Shown: positions 26,386-35,980 of the stretch, piece after piece
How positions within the stretch are numbered: the stretch's first letter is position 1
Layout: each line of letters starts with the position of its first letter
From: Bacteroidota bacterium
GTDB taxonomy: Bacteria > Bacteroidota > Bacteroidia > Chitinophagales > Chitinophagaceae
NCBI GenBank assembly: GCA_018268075.1
Contig: JAFDXH010000206.1
Coordinates: forward strand, 55,886 to 119,885
Direction of reading: 5' to 3'
Length of the DNA stretch: 64,000 nucleotides
The notes under the pieces: generated by a model
What the model was told of the DNA's origin: nothing
Databases searched by the model: none
What the model saw: the letters and a program-made list of their open reading frames with translations, nothing else
Made by a program: the position numbers and the translations under genes

Positions 26386-29300
26386 CTATTGTGTACTATC
26401 ATGCGCTGGAGTTTCTTTCTTATTCTTTTTGTCAGAATCCGGAATTACCGGTTGGTTTATAACCTTGGTCCCCGTTTCAGTACTTAGTACCGAAGGAGGG
26501 TTTTTAAAATATTGCTCCATACTATTTACCTGCTGCAATAGTTGCTGCACTATTTGATTATCATAAGATAAAGCGCCTTGCTTGCTTTCATCTAAGCTAT
26601 TAAAATAGGTAATCTGTTGTTCCAGATCTTTACGCAATGAATTAGCCACCTTATTTGCAAGCACTGTATCTCCACTCTTCAATGCAGCAAGTAGGAATTG
26701 GCCAGAAATTTGATTTTGTTGCTGACGCCGTGATACCATTCCATAAGGGAAATTTTGTTGTAACATACCCTTATCACATTGCTCCAGAAGCTTTATGGCA
26801 TCTGCTTTTCTTCCATGATCTGCAAGGTTGTTGGCTACCTGTGCAAATTGCATTCTAATTGTATTCAAATGGCGGCGGTTTTCTTCATCAAAATAAACTC
26901 CTGGTTTATCGGCATTACCAAATTGAAATTTATTTTGCATGACATTGAAAGCCCAATCACGATTTACCTGCCCATTTTTTACAGGTACCAGGCGATAAGT
27001 AAGCCCATCAGCACGCAGATAATCCTGAAATCCTAATTCATCATAAAATGAAGTGAAGTAGATAGGGCGTTTCCAATGATTAGCGGCTATGATATTCAGG
27101 ATAGCGCTTTCGTTTTTGCCTAAAGCTTTCTTAGGTATAGTAAAATTCAATTCACTTACTACGCTATCATCCGCATTTACAGTACCATTACTTTTTACAA
27201 GATTTACATCTACGGGTACCGTTACATTCTGTGTAGGAAAGGCATTGATTACATCATCGTCATTCATATAAACCATACTTGGATCGTCACTGCCTGCATA
27301 TTTCTTCATCATAGTATAAAGATCCATCGGCTGATTTTTATCTATGGCTTTAAACCCAGGCAGGTCCGGAATCAGGTATATGGCATCTCTTTTACTTCCG
27401 ATAATCTGTTCAGGAGTCCATATCACATCAAACGGTGCACTTTTGTTTATTTTGTACCGCATTTGATTGATATACCAGTCAGTGCCTAAGAGGCTTGAAT
27501 TAATCACACGCACATCTCTCCGCACGCCTTGTACTTCCTGTGCATACCACAATGGGTAAGTATCGTTGTCGCCAAATGTAATGAGAATGGCATTAGGTGC
27601 ACAACTTTGCAAGTAATCAATTGCAAGGTCTCTGGCCAATACTTTATTGCTGCGATCATGATCATCCCACTCCTGAGATGCCATAAGCACAGGCACAGCA
27701 AGAAGGCATACAGCACCAGCCACATAGGTTGCCAGTTTTACATTTATGAATTTTTCAAATAATTCCTTTACATAGAGTACGCCTATACCTATCCACATTG
27801 CAAAAGCATAGAACGAACCTACATACGCATAATCCCTTTCTCTAGGCTGGTTACCTGCCTGATTTAAATAAAATACAATAGCAGCACCGGTAAAGAAAAA
27901 TAAAAGGCCAACAACGATTGTATCCTTTTTATTTTTTTGATATTGATACACCAATCCAAGAATACCTAATATCAGCGGAAGGAAGAATAATTTATTATTG
28001 GCTTTATTATGCTTTATGCTGTCTGGCATTTTACTTTGATCGCCTAATCGGGCAGCATCAATAAATGGAATACCTGAAATCCAGTTTCCATCGCGCACAT
28101 TTCCCATATCTATTCCTTGAAGATCATTTTGCTTACCTGCAAAATTCCACATGAAATATCGCCAATACATCCAATTAAATTGATAGCTGAAGAAAAATGC
28201 AATGTTATCGCCCATAGTAGGTTTATCATAATACTTTCCTGTTTTGGGGTCTTTGCCTATACCGGCAAAACTTGCATAATAATCTGCATGCCCCTGATCA
28301 TTACTAGCATCCCACATACGTGGAAAAAAATGAAGGTCTTCGGGAGCATAGGTAGTGATTACTTTCTTACCATTCTTCTCATAGCGGGTAGTGCCTTTTA
28401 CATAAGTATCTTCTGTTTTTTGCTCTGTTGGGTCTGCTGTAAAATCCTGTCCTTTTAATATAGGCCAATCGCCATACTGCTCACGGCTAAGATAGCCTAC
28501 AAGGCTCACCGGATTATCTACATTAAACATATCAACAGCTGGGTCTGCATTGGACCGAATAAGTGTAGTATAGTAGGTGGAAAAACCAAGCAGTACAAAG
28601 GCAAAACTCCACATGGCTAATTTTAAGAAATTCCAATTTTTTCTTATTGCGAGCTTGATTAAAAAATAAATAATGGCAGCCAGAAAAATAAAGAAAAAAG
28701 TAAATCCTGTAAAGAAGGGAAGGCCAAAACTATTTACAAATAAAATATCTGTATCGCCGGCAAGTTTTATTGTCCATTGAATCATAGGTACTTGTACAAT
28801 ACCCGTGATAACACAGCCTGCAACAAATGCCCAAAATGTACCCCACTTCGTAGTATTGTATCTTTTAAAATAATATACCATTACAATGGCAGGAATAGAT
28901 AAGATACAGAGTAGATGCACCCCTACTGATAAACCAATCAGGTAGAATATAAGGATTAACCACCTGTCGGCACGGGTAAAATGACCATGAATCCCAACGG
29001 CCTGCTCATTAGTAACATCTTGTTCCCATTTTAAAATTGCCCAAAAAACAATAGCCGTAAAAAAGGATGAACTCGCATATACCTCTGACTCTACAGCACT
29101 GTACCAGAAGGAGTCACTAAAAGTATAGGCAAGAGCCCCAACCACGCCAGCAGCCATTATTGTAAAAAGCTGGTTGTTGGTCAAGCTATTGATTGCAGCC
29201 CCACCCACAATCTTTCTAGCAAAGTGCGTAATACTCCAAAATAGAAACAATATGGTAAAGGCGCTCATCAGAGCACTCATACTGTTTAGCCCCAGAATGG

Positions 29301-29517
29301 CATTGTTAGGATTAGAAAATGGCGCCATGAAAAGCCTGCCTAATAAAATAAACAAAGGCGCTCCCGGCGGATGTGGAATTTGTAGTTTATAAGCACTGCT
29401 GGCAAATTCACCACAATCCCAAAAGCTACCGGTGGCTTCCATTGTAGATAAATAAACGAAGGCTGCAATAGCAAATACTGCCCATCCGGTAATGTTGTTG
29501 ATCTTTTTATAACTCAT
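26386..29517 (-). CDS. DUF2723 (TMEM260-like) membrane protein
   Basis: A 1043-residue integral membrane protein. The N-terminus carries the family motif YLSTMEATGSFWDCGEFASS and KLQIPHPPGAPLFILLGRLF, with the acidic residues expected of a lipid-linked glycosyltransferase. About 12 helices follow through residue 620, then a 400-residue soluble C-terminal region with helical repeats (ANNLADHGRKADAIKLLEQC) and a Lys-rich tail. Human TMEM260, of the same family, is a protein O-mannosyltransferase; the bacterial proteins are unproven. A protein glycosylation role fits Bacteroidota, which O-glycosylate many envelope proteins. A TATATTTG box sits 23 bases upstream of the ATG. No partner gene is adjacent. 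Confidence 0.88.
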   Translation of the reverse strand: MSYKKINNITGWAVFAIAAFVYLSTMEATGSFWDCGEFASSAYKLQIPHPPGAPLFILLGRLFMAPFSNPNNAILGLNSMSALMSAFTILFLFWSITHFARKIVGGAAINSLTNNQLFTIMAAGVVGALAYTFSDSFWYSAVESEVYASSSFFTAIVFWAILKWEQDVTNEQAVGIHGHFTRADRWLILIFYLIGLSVGVHLLCILSIPAIVMVYYFKRYNTTKWGTFWAFVAGCVITGIVQVPMIQWTIKLAGDTDILFVNSFGLPFFTGFTFFFIFLAAIIYFLIKLAIRKNWNFLKLAMWSFAFVLLGFSTYYTTLIRSNADPAVDMFNVDNPVSLVGYLSREQYGDWPILKGQDFTADPTEQKTEDTYVKGTTRYEKNGKKVITTYAPEDLHFFPRMWDASNDQGHADYYASFAGIGKDPKTGKYYDKPTMGDNIAFFFSYQFNWMYWRYFMWNFAGKQNDLQGIDMGNVRDGNWISGIPFIDAARLGDQSKMPDSIKHNKANNKLFFLPLILGILGLVYQYQKNKKDTIVVGLLFFFTGAAIVFYLNQAGNQPRERDYAYVGSFYAFAMWIGIGVLYVKELFEKFINVKLATYVAGAVCLLAVPVLMASQEWDDHDRSNKVLARDLAIDYLQSCAPNAILITFGDNDTYPLWYAQEVQGVRRDVRVINSSLLGTDWYINQMRYKINKSAPFDVIWTPEQIIGSKRDAIYLIPDLPGFKAIDKNQPMDLYTMMKKYAGSDDPSMVYMNDDDVINAFPTQNVTVPVDVNLVKSNGTVNADDSVVSELNFTIPKKALGKNESAILNIIAANHWKRPIYFTSFYDELGFQDYLRADGLTYRLVPVKNGQVNRDWAFNVMQNKFQFGNADKPGVYFDEENRRHLNTIRMQFAQVANNLADHGRKADAIKLLEQCDKGMLQQNFPYGMVSRRQQQNQISGQFLLAALKSGDTVLANKVANSLRKDLEQQITYFNSLDESKQGALSYDNQIVQQLLQQVNSMEQYFKNPPSVLSTETGTKVINQPVIPDSDKKNKKETPAHDSTQ

Positions 29518-29540
29518 TCTGGGTTTTGATTTAGAAGCGG

Positions 29541-29548
29541 CAAATATA
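29541..29548 (-). promoter_or_regulatory. Predicted -7 promoter box of the DUF2723 gene
   Basis: Minus-strand TATATTTG, an exact match to TAnnTTTG, 23 bases before the ATG. Confidence 0.45.
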
Positions 29549-29703
29549 AACTTATGATCTAAACTTTTTAAACGCTGATTGTATTTTTATTAAAGAGGAT
29601 GTTAAATTACGACAAATATCGTACACGGTTACAATCTTTTGACAAATAATTTTGCGTAGGGGCATTTCAATAATTTGAAATTTAAAATTAGCTTCGCGCG
29701 CAA

Positions 29704-30600
29704 ATGAAGAAAGCATTTATTCAGCTCCACGCCGCTGTGTTATTAGCTGGTTTCACTGCCATTCTCGGAAAATTAATAGAGCTGAATGAGGGATACCTTA
29801 CAGCCTATCGCATGTTTTTGAGCGCATTAATTCTTGGGGTAATTTTATTTTTTAATAAAAAACTTCATACTTACAGCGCTAAAAATACCTTCAAAATGCT
29901 GGGTGTGGGCGCCATTATATCACTACACTGGCTTACTTTTTATGGAAGCATTAAATACTCAAATGTTTCTGTATCCGTTACCTGCCTTTCCTCCATCGGA
30001 TTTTTCACTTCCTTCTTCGAACCACTAATTAACAGACGCAGAATAGACATAGTGGAAGTGCTTTTAGGGCTCTTGGCCATAGCAGGGGTATATCTAATTT
30101 TTAGTTTTTATCCTGAATTTAAAACGGGAATTATTTTCGGTATTATTTCTGCGATGCTCGCCTCTCTATTCCCTATCATTAACAAAAGATTATTAGAAAC
30201 ATATTCTTCTAACACACTTACCTTTTTTGAAATGAGTGGAGGCGTTCTGGCTATGTGCTGCCTTCTGCCCTTTTATTTTCATTTTTTTCCGGCTACCTAT
30301 TTTATTCCTACCCTTAGCGACTTTTTATGGCTACTGGTGCTATCGGCGGTGTGCACTGTTTTTGCATTTTATCTGAGCCTCAATTCGCTAAAGAAAATTT
30401 CTGCATTTACCACTAATCTTACTTACAATTTCGAGCCGATCTATTCCATTCTGCTTGCATTCATCATTTTTAAAGAAAATAAATTTCTGGGTTCGGGGTT
30501 CTATTATGGGGTAGCACTTATTTTATTGGCTGTAAGCCTGCAAATGCTGCGGGTATATCACGACCGTAAAAAGGATAGAAGTTTGGAATTGGGGATTTAG
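29704..30600 (+). CDS. EamA/DMT-family transporter
   Basis: A 298-residue protein with ten predicted helices in two homologous five-helix halves, as in the drug/metabolite transporter superfamily. The first half has AAVLLAGFTAILGKLIELNE and GAIISLHWLTFYGSIKYSNV; the second has FGIISAMLASLFPIINKRLL and NLTYNFEPIYSILLAFIIF, the P-x-x-x-x-L-L-A helix near the C-terminus typical of EamA. The substrate cannot be predicted (family members export amino acids, metabolites or drugs). It stands alone between the divergent DUF2723 gene and the convergent OsmC gene. Confidence 0.88.
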   Translation: MKKAFIQLHAAVLLAGFTAILGKLIELNEGYLTAYRMFLSALILGVILFFNKKLHTYSAKNTFKMLGVGAIISLHWLTFYGSIKYSNVSVSVTCLSSIGFFTSFFEPLINRRRIDIVEVLLGLLAIAGVYLIFSFYPEFKTGIIFGIISAMLASLFPIINKRLLETYSSNTLTFFEMSGGVLAMCCLLPFYFHFFPATYFIPTLSDFLWLLVLSAVCTVFAFYLSLNSLKKISAFTTNLTYNFEPIYSILLAFIIFKENKFLGSGFYYGVALILLAVSLQMLRVYHDRKKDRSLELGI

Positions 30601-30646
30601 GGCATTTTCGTAAAATACCTCCGAAATCGAGACTCAATTGGCGCTA

Positions 30647-31057
30647 TTAGTCCAAATAATTAATTTCAAAACTCATATCTGCAAAAGCTTCATACATCTT
30701 ACTTACGCCACAATATTTATCTTTTGAAAGATGCACAGCCTTTGCCACCTTTACTTGATCCTCTCCACTCACCTTAATGGTGTATAATATAGACATTTTA
30801 TTATACACAGAGGGCGTTTCATCAGTAAGATTTCCAATAACCTTGATAGAAAATTCTGAAAAACTTACACGCATTTTTTCCAGAATATCTACGATATCAA
30901 AGCCTGTACATCCGGCCAGTGATGCAAGCATCAAAATTTTAGGCCGGGTACCTAAGTGAACTTCTTTGTCTATTTCTATTTTATACCCTTCCAGGTCTGC
31001 GGTAAAATGACCTTTTCCTTTAAAAGTGACATTTATTTCATTTTTTTTCATTGTCAT
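30647..31057 (-). CDS. OsmC-family protein
   Basis: A 136-residue OsmC/Ohr-fold protein. The redox-active cysteine lies in the motif MLASLAGCTGFDIVDILEKM (C near residue 50), and the second cysteine in LSKDKYCGVSKMYEAFADMS near 118. The family has thiol peroxidase activity toward organic hydroperoxides. The spacing and LSKDKYCGVSK end fit the YhfA/OsmC-like subgroup rather than true Ohr, so the physiological peroxide is unknown. It shares its strand with the thioredoxin gene upstream (24-base gap), a plausible source of reducing power. Confidence 0.85.
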   Translation of the reverse strand: MTMKKNEINVTFKGKGHFTADLEGYKIEIDKEVHLGTRPKILMLASLAGCTGFDIVDILEKMRVSFSEFSIKVIGNLTDETPSVYNKMSILYTIKVSGEDQVKVAKAVHLSKDKYCGVSKMYEAFADMSFEINYLD

Positions 31058-31081
31058 ATTTTACAAAACTAAAATTACGCA

Positions 31082-31381
31082 TCAGGATAAATGAGATGAT
31101 AGATAAGATGATAATTGAGATGAACTCATAGCACCACTTTGGCGCCAAATCACTTTTCCTTCCTTGAATAAAACAAGAGTAGGAACACCTTGTATCTGGT
31201 ACTGCGAGGCCAGAGCAGGATTTTTATCAATATCAATTTTAATAACGCGCAGTTTACCAGTGTTTTGCCGTGCAAACTTTAATAATTCCGGTGCCATTTG
31301 CTTACAAGGGCCACACCATGTAGCATGAAAATCTACCAATACTGGCTGCCGATTTTTTATTACATCATTAAATGTTTCCAT
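31082..31381 (-). CDS. Thioredoxin
   Basis: A 99-residue thioredoxin fold with the active site TWCGPCKQMAPEL near residues 17-29 and the cis-proline loop IQGVPTLVLFKEGK. The ATG at 31381 (METFNDVI) gives a standard cytoplasmic thioredoxin; the longer upstream frame adds a hydrophobic but signal-unlike stretch and uses a non-family N-terminus. It precedes the OsmC gene on the same strand, suggesting a small thiol-redox unit. Confidence 0.9.
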   Translation of the reverse strand: METFNDVIKNRQPVLVDFHATWCGPCKQMAPELLKFARQNTGKLRVIKIDIDKNPALASQYQIQGVPTLVLFKEGKVIWRQSGAMSSSQLSSYLSSHLS

Positions 31382-31621
31382 ACAAAATTTTATTACACAA
31401 ATTATGCCTGATAATATTTTTCCATTCAAAGTTACAAAGGGGTTTTATCAATAAAAAAAGATCGGTACAATATTCCATGATTAATGCTATTTGAACATTT
31501 TATCTTCATAAGTTGGTGAGGTAGCCCGTAGCACATTTTAAAATAACGATACACTTGTGTATTTTAAAAAGTAGTCATATTTTTCTCGCATGCTCTATTA
31601 ATATTTTTTCAACAAAGCCTA

Positions 31622-32236
31622 ATGAAAACTTACTTTTGGGTCATGACACCACAGCGATACGAACGGCTTAGCCGGGTTTTAGATCAAAGGCAGCCGGATC
31701 TTACAATTGTATTAGAGAATGTTTTCGATCCTCACAATGTATCTGCGGTAATGCGTACCTGCGATGCAGTGGGAATACAGGAGATTTATATTTTGAATGA
31801 CCGTATTCCGCCACATAAAAAATGGGGGTATAGAAGCTCATCTACTGCGGCAGAATGGCTTACCATTCACCAGTTTACAGATGCAGAAGATTGCTTCAAA
31901 AAAGTAAAAGAAAAATATGAAAAGGTTTTTGCTTCACATCTCACCGAGAAAGCCACAGATTTGTACAAAGTAGATTTTACACAATCAATTGCGTTGGTCT
32001 TTGGAAACGAAACATTTGGGATAAGCGATGGCATCAAAAACTTTATAGATGGCTATTTTACAATTCCGCAGGTAGGTATTATTAAATCGCTAAACATTTC
32101 TGTGGCATGTGCTGTAACCTTATACGAAGCCTTCAGGCAAAAAAATACCAATGAGCACTACCACAAAGCCAAAATTTCACCTGAAATTAGGGAAGCCTTG
32201 GAAGAGAAGTGGAAAATGCCTAAGAAAAAATTCTGA
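31622..32236 (+). CDS. trmH: tRNA 2'-O-methyltransferase, TrmH/SpoU family
   Basis: A 204-residue SPOUT (knotted) methyltransferase. The N-terminus YERLSRVLDQRQPDLTIVLE with NVFDPHNVSAVMRTCDAVGI is characteristic of TrmH, which methylates the ribose of G18 in tRNA. The knot motifs are ALVFGNETFGISDGIKNFID and IPQVGIIKSLNISVACAVTL. Length fits TrmH rather than the longer rRNA enzyme RlmB. It precedes groES by 149 bases with a promoter between them, so it is likely a separate unit. Confidence 0.87.
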   Translation: MKTYFWVMTPQRYERLSRVLDQRQPDLTIVLENVFDPHNVSAVMRTCDAVGIQEIYILNDRIPPHKKWGYRSSSTAAEWLTIHQFTDAEDCFKKVKEKYEKVFASHLTEKATDLYKVDFTQSIALVFGNETFGISDGIKNFIDGYFTIPQVGIIKSLNISVACAVTLYEAFRQKNTNEHYHKAKISPEIREALEEKWKMPKKKF

Positions 32237-32341
32237 ATAATAAAAAATGCAATTTTGACGGATTTTTTTTCTTAAAACTGACAGCCCTTTTACTTTTCTG
32301 CCAACTAATCTGCCAAGACCACTTTGGTACAATTATTCGTG

Positions 32342-32349
32342 TACATTTG
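32342..32349 (+). promoter_or_regulatory. Predicted -7 promoter box of groES-groEL
   Basis: TACATTTG, an exact TAnnTTTG match, 36 bases before the groES ATG. A TTTG at 32323-32326 is only 15 bases upstream, closer than the usual 19. Upstream are two copies of CTGCCA (32299 and 32310 region) as a short direct repeat. No CIRCE element (TTAGCACTC...GAGTGCTAA) is seen. Confidence 0.5.
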
Positions 32350-32385
32350 CCATCCGAAATAACAAATTAAAAATTTTTAACAATT

Positions 32386-32685
32386 ATGGCAAAGCAAAAA
32401 TTTGAACTCTTTGATGATAGGGTTCTTGTAAAACCCAATGCGGCTGAAGAAAAATCTGCCGGAGGCATTATCATACCTGATACTGCGAAAGAAAAACCTC
32501 AAAAAGGCACCGTGATAGCAGTTGGCAAAGGCAAATATGCCGAACAAACAGGTAATTTAATTCCTGTAGCTGTGAAAGAAGGTGATTTGATCATGTACGG
32601 TAAATATGGTGGCACAGAGATTACTATAAATGGCGAAGATTATCTTATTATGCGCGCATCAGATATTTTGATCAAACTGAGTTAA
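32386..32685 (+). CDS. groS: Co-chaperonin GroES
   Basis: A 99-residue GroES, the normal length. It starts [20 protein letters not shown] and contains the mobile-loop [20 protein letters not shown] that contacts GroEL and the roof hairpin [20 protein letters not shown]. It caps the GroEL ring during assisted folding. groEL follows after 34 bases in the same operon. Confidence 0.98.
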   Translation: MAKQKFELFDDRVLVKPNAAEEKSAGGIIIPDTAKEKPQKGTVIAVGKGKYAEQTGNLIPVAVKEGDLIMYGKYGGTEITINGEDYLIMRASDILIKLS

Positions 32686-32719
32686 TAAATTACGATAAAA
32701 ATCTAAAAAAATAAATAGT

Positions 32720-34369
32720 ATGTCTAAACAAATATTCTTTGATATCGAAGCCCGCAATAAAATGAAGAAGGGTGTAGATACACTGGCAAATGCAGTAAAA
32801 GTAACACTTGGGCCCAAAGGCCGTAATGTGGTTATTGATAAAAAATTTGGCGCCCCTACGGTAACTAAAGATGGTGTAACCGTAGCAAAAGAAATTGAAT
32901 TAGAAGATTCCATTGAAAACATGGGTGCACAAATGGTAAAAGAAGTAGCTTCAAAAACTGCTGACATAGCAGGTGATGGTACTACTACTGCTACAGTTCT
33001 TGCTCAGGCAATCATTAGTGAAGGTTTAAAAAATGTGGCCGCCGGAGCAAACCCTATGGATTTGAAACGTGGTATTGATAAAGCGGTAAAAACCATAGTA
33101 GCGCATTTGAAAAAACAATCTGTAGCCGTTGGCGAAAATGGCAAAGAAAATAAGATCGAACAAGTAGCTTCTATTTCTGCTAATAACGATGAGTCTATCG
33201 GAAAACTAATAGCACAAGCTATGGCTAAGGTTGGTAAAGAAGGGGTAATCACTGTGGAAGAAGCTAAAGGAACTGATACTACTGTAGAAGTGGTAGAAGG
33301 TATGCAATTCGATCGCGGATATGTATCGCCCTACTTTGTAACCAATAGCGAAAAGATGGAAGCTGATCTAGAAAACCCTTACATATTAATATATGACAAG
33401 AAGGTTTCTTCCATGAAAGATATTCTTCACATTCTTGAAAAAGTAGCACAAAGTGGCCGCCCTTTATTGATTATTTCTGAAGATTTGGAGGGTGAAGCTT
33501 TGGCTACATTAGTTGTAAATAAACTACGTGGCACATTGAAAGTAGCTGCAGTAAAAGCCCCGGGCTTTGGCGACAGAAGAAAAGAAATGTTGCAAGACAT
33601 TGCTGTATTAACTAAAGGTATAGTAGTGAGTGAAGAACAAGGCTATAAATTAGAAAATGTGGACCTTACTTATCTTGGCCAAGCCTCTGCGGTAGTAATA
33701 GACAAAGACAATACTACCATCGTAGGTGGCAAAGGTGATAAAAAAGAAATCACTGCAAGGGTAAACCAAATCAAAGCTCAGGTAGAAAGTACTACCTCTG
33801 ACTATGATAAAGAGAAATTACAAGAGCGCCTTGCAAAATTAAGTGGCGGCGTAGCAGTACTATATGTAGGTGCAGCCACTGAGGTAGAAATGAAAGAAAA
33901 GAAAGATCGTGTAGATGACGCATTGCATGCTACAAGAGCTGCTGTAGAAGAAGGGATTGTACCAGGTGGTGGAGTAGCATACATTCGTGCCATTGCAAGT
34001 TTAAAAGATCTTGAAGGAGATAATGATGATGAAACCACCGGTATTCAAATTGTAAGGCGCGCTGTTGAAGAGCCGCTTCGTCAGATAGTAGTAAACAGTG
34101 GTATTGAAGGAAGTATTGTAGTTCAAAAAATCAAAGAAGGCAAGAAAGACTTTGGTTTCAATGCCCGCACAGAAGTTTATGAAAACTTATTAGCTGCCGG
34201 TGTGATTGATCCGACAAAGGTGACTCGCATAGCTTTGGAAAATGCTGCATCAATCGCAGGCATGCTGCTTACTACAGAATGTGTAATAAGCGACAAGCCT
34301 GAAAAAGATAAGCCTGGTATGCCTCCTATGGGTGGCATGGGCGGCGGAATGGGTGACATGGGTTACTAA
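32720..34369 (+). CDS. groL: Chaperonin GroEL
   Basis: A 549-residue GroEL. The ATP site is at [20 protein letters not shown] and [20 protein letters not shown]; the apical and intermediate domains follow ([20 protein letters not shown]). The gene ends with the Gly/Met-rich tail [16 protein letters not shown] typical of GroEL. It is the sole chaperonin in the window and is followed by a clear terminator. Confidence 0.99.
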   Translation: MSKQIFFDIEARNKMKKGVDTLANAVKVTLGPKGRNVVIDKKFGAPTVTKDGVTVAKEIELEDSIENMGAQMVKEVASKTADIAGDGTTTATVLAQAIISEGLKNVAAGANPMDLKRGIDKAVKTIVAHLKKQSVAVGENGKENKIEQVASISANNDESIGKLIAQAMAKVGKEGVITVEEAKGTDTTVEVVEGMQFDRGYVSPYFVTNSEKMEADLENPYILIYDKKVSSMKDILHILEKVAQSGRPLLIISEDLEGEALATLVVNKLRGTLKVAAVKAPGFGDRRKEMLQDIAVLTKGIVVSEEQGYKLENVDLTYLGQASAVVIDKDNTTIVGGKGDKKEITARVNQIKAQVESTTSDYDKEKLQERLAKLSGGVAVLYVGAATEVEMKEKKDRVDDALHATRAAVEEGIVPGGGVAYIRAIASLKDLEGDNDDETTGIQIVRRAVEEPLRQIVVNSGIEGSIVVQKIKEGKKDFGFNARTEVYENLLAAGVIDPTKVTRIALENAASIAGMLLTTECVISDKPEKDKPGMPPMGGMGGGMGDMGY

Positions 34370-34390
34370 TTTTGCAACAAAAAAAATGGG

Positions 34391-34417
34391 AAGCCGTCTA
34401 ATTGAGACGGCTTTCTT
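34391..34417 (+). terminator. Rho-independent terminator of groES-groEL
   Basis: Perfect 9-bp stem AAGCCGTCT (34391-34399) with AGACGGCTT (34405-34413), loop AATTG, followed by a T-rich tract. It starts 21 bases after the groEL stop. Confidence 0.88.
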
Positions 34418-34515
34418 ATTTATGCCCCTATCCTTACAATCATGGCTCTTAAAGAAATAATAAAAGATTTTTTTTGAAAAAACATTTTATTATTTGTAGC
34501 TTCAAAATAAAAAAC

Positions 34516-35805
34516 ATGGCTCATTCACATCGCATTTTAAAATTGGTTTTTGTAAATATTACATGGGCATTCCTGCTGATTCTACAGCCTGTATTGGCAC
34601 AGGATACTTTACAAATGATTACGCCGGACAGAGTTAACAGTGCCGAGCAAACGCAAAAACCCTATGTGATTTTAATTTCTGTAGATGGATTTCGCTATGA
34701 CCTTGCAATGCGCTACCAAGCAAAAAATTTATTAAACCTAAGTGCTCAGGGTGTGGAAGCTACCTCAATGCGGCCATCATTTCCCTCACTTACATTTCCT
34801 AATCATTACTCCATTATTACCGGCCTGTACCCTTCTCATCATGGCATAGTAGGCAATAAGTTTTATGATCCTGCCAGAAAACAGATGTACGCGATAAGAA
34901 ATAAAGCCGAAGTACAGGATGGCACCTGGTATGGCGGTGAACCATTATGGGTTTTAGCAGAAAAGCAGAAAATGCTTTCTGCAAGTTTTTTTTGGGTGGG
35001 CTCAGAAAGTGATATTGAGAAAACAAGACCTACCTATTATTACCAATATTCAGAATTATTTACCAACGACCGGCGGCTGGATATTTTAAAGGATTGGCTA
35101 CAATTACCTGAAGGCAATAGGCCACATTTTATCACCTTTTATTTTCCGGAGGTAGATCATGCAGAACATTACTATGGTGTATATTCAAAGCAGGCAGAAG
35201 AAGCAGTACACCACGTGGATAGCGCCATTGGCAAAATGAACAGTATGGTGGCGCAGTTAAACTTACCGGTCAATTTCATTTTTGTTTCTGATCATGGATT
35301 TACAAATATTGACACAGTACATACGATTGCAGTAGAAAATCTAATTGATACTTCTAAATTTATAGTGGCAGGCGAAAGCACTATCATGCATCTCTATGCC
35401 AAGGACACCACAGCTATCATTTCTCAATATAATATTTTAAAAGCTGCCGAAAATAACTACCACGTTTATCTGGCAAATGAAGTGCCTGAGAGGTGGCATT
35501 ATGGAAAAAAAGACGATCGCTATGGCCGTATTGGCGATATCCTGATTAGTGCAGATATGCCTTTTATTTTTTCATCCAAAGGGCGCAAAAATGCAGCTAC
35601 TCATGGCTTTGATAATTATACTCAGGAAATGCAGGCTACATTTTATGCATGGGGCCCAGCATTTAAAGAGAATTTCAAAATAAATAATTTTGAGAACATC
35701 AATATATACCCACTGATAGCTTACATACTCGGCCTTCACTTTGATGCAAATAGCATTGATGGAAAACTTGAAGTACTAAAACCAATCCTGAAAGAATCAA
35801 AATAA
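34516..35805 (+). CDS. Secreted ENPP-like phosphodiesterase/phosphatase
   Basis: A 429-residue alkaline-phosphatase-superfamily enzyme. The ATG at 34516 gives a signal peptide MAHSHRILKLVFVNITWAFL ending near QPVLAQ; an upstream TTG frame is rejected. Metal ligands are in ILISVDGFRYDLAMR, the nucleophile Thr is in PSFPSLTFPNHYSIITGLYP, and further ligands are in YFPEVDHAEHYYGVYS, FIFVSDHGFTNIDT and NAATHGFDN. This motif set is that of nucleotide pyrophosphatase/phosphodiesterases (NPP), which cleave nucleotide or phospholipid diesters in the periplasm. The substrate is not evident. Gene stands alone between groEL and ribF. Confidence 0.88.
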   Translation: MAHSHRILKLVFVNITWAFLLILQPVLAQDTLQMITPDRVNSAEQTQKPYVILISVDGFRYDLAMRYQAKNLLNLSAQGVEATSMRPSFPSLTFPNHYSIITGLYPSHHGIVGNKFYDPARKQMYAIRNKAEVQDGTWYGGEPLWVLAEKQKMLSASFFWVGSESDIEKTRPTYYYQYSELFTNDRRLDILKDWLQLPEGNRPHFITFYFPEVDHAEHYYGVYSKQAEEAVHHVDSAIGKMNSMVAQLNLPVNFIFVSDHGFTNIDTVHTIAVENLIDTSKFIVAGESTIMHLYAKDTTAIISQYNILKAAENNYHVYLANEVPERWHYGKKDDRYGRIGDILISADMPFIFSSKGRKNAATHGFDNYTQEMQATFYAWGPAFKENFKINNFENINIYPLIAYILGLHFDANSIDGKLEVLKPILKESK

Positions 35806-35980
35806 TTTTTATTCTTAAGGAAAAATAAAACATACCGGACAAAAAATTACCATCAGATATTCATCGTGGTCAACGCATCGGTTGTTGTTCGTTTTCCTTG
35901 AAAAAAAAACGAATGGCAGGTAGCCAAAAATGCTTTTCGGTAAGGGGGTCCTTCAATTCTGTAACACATTAGAATTTCTA

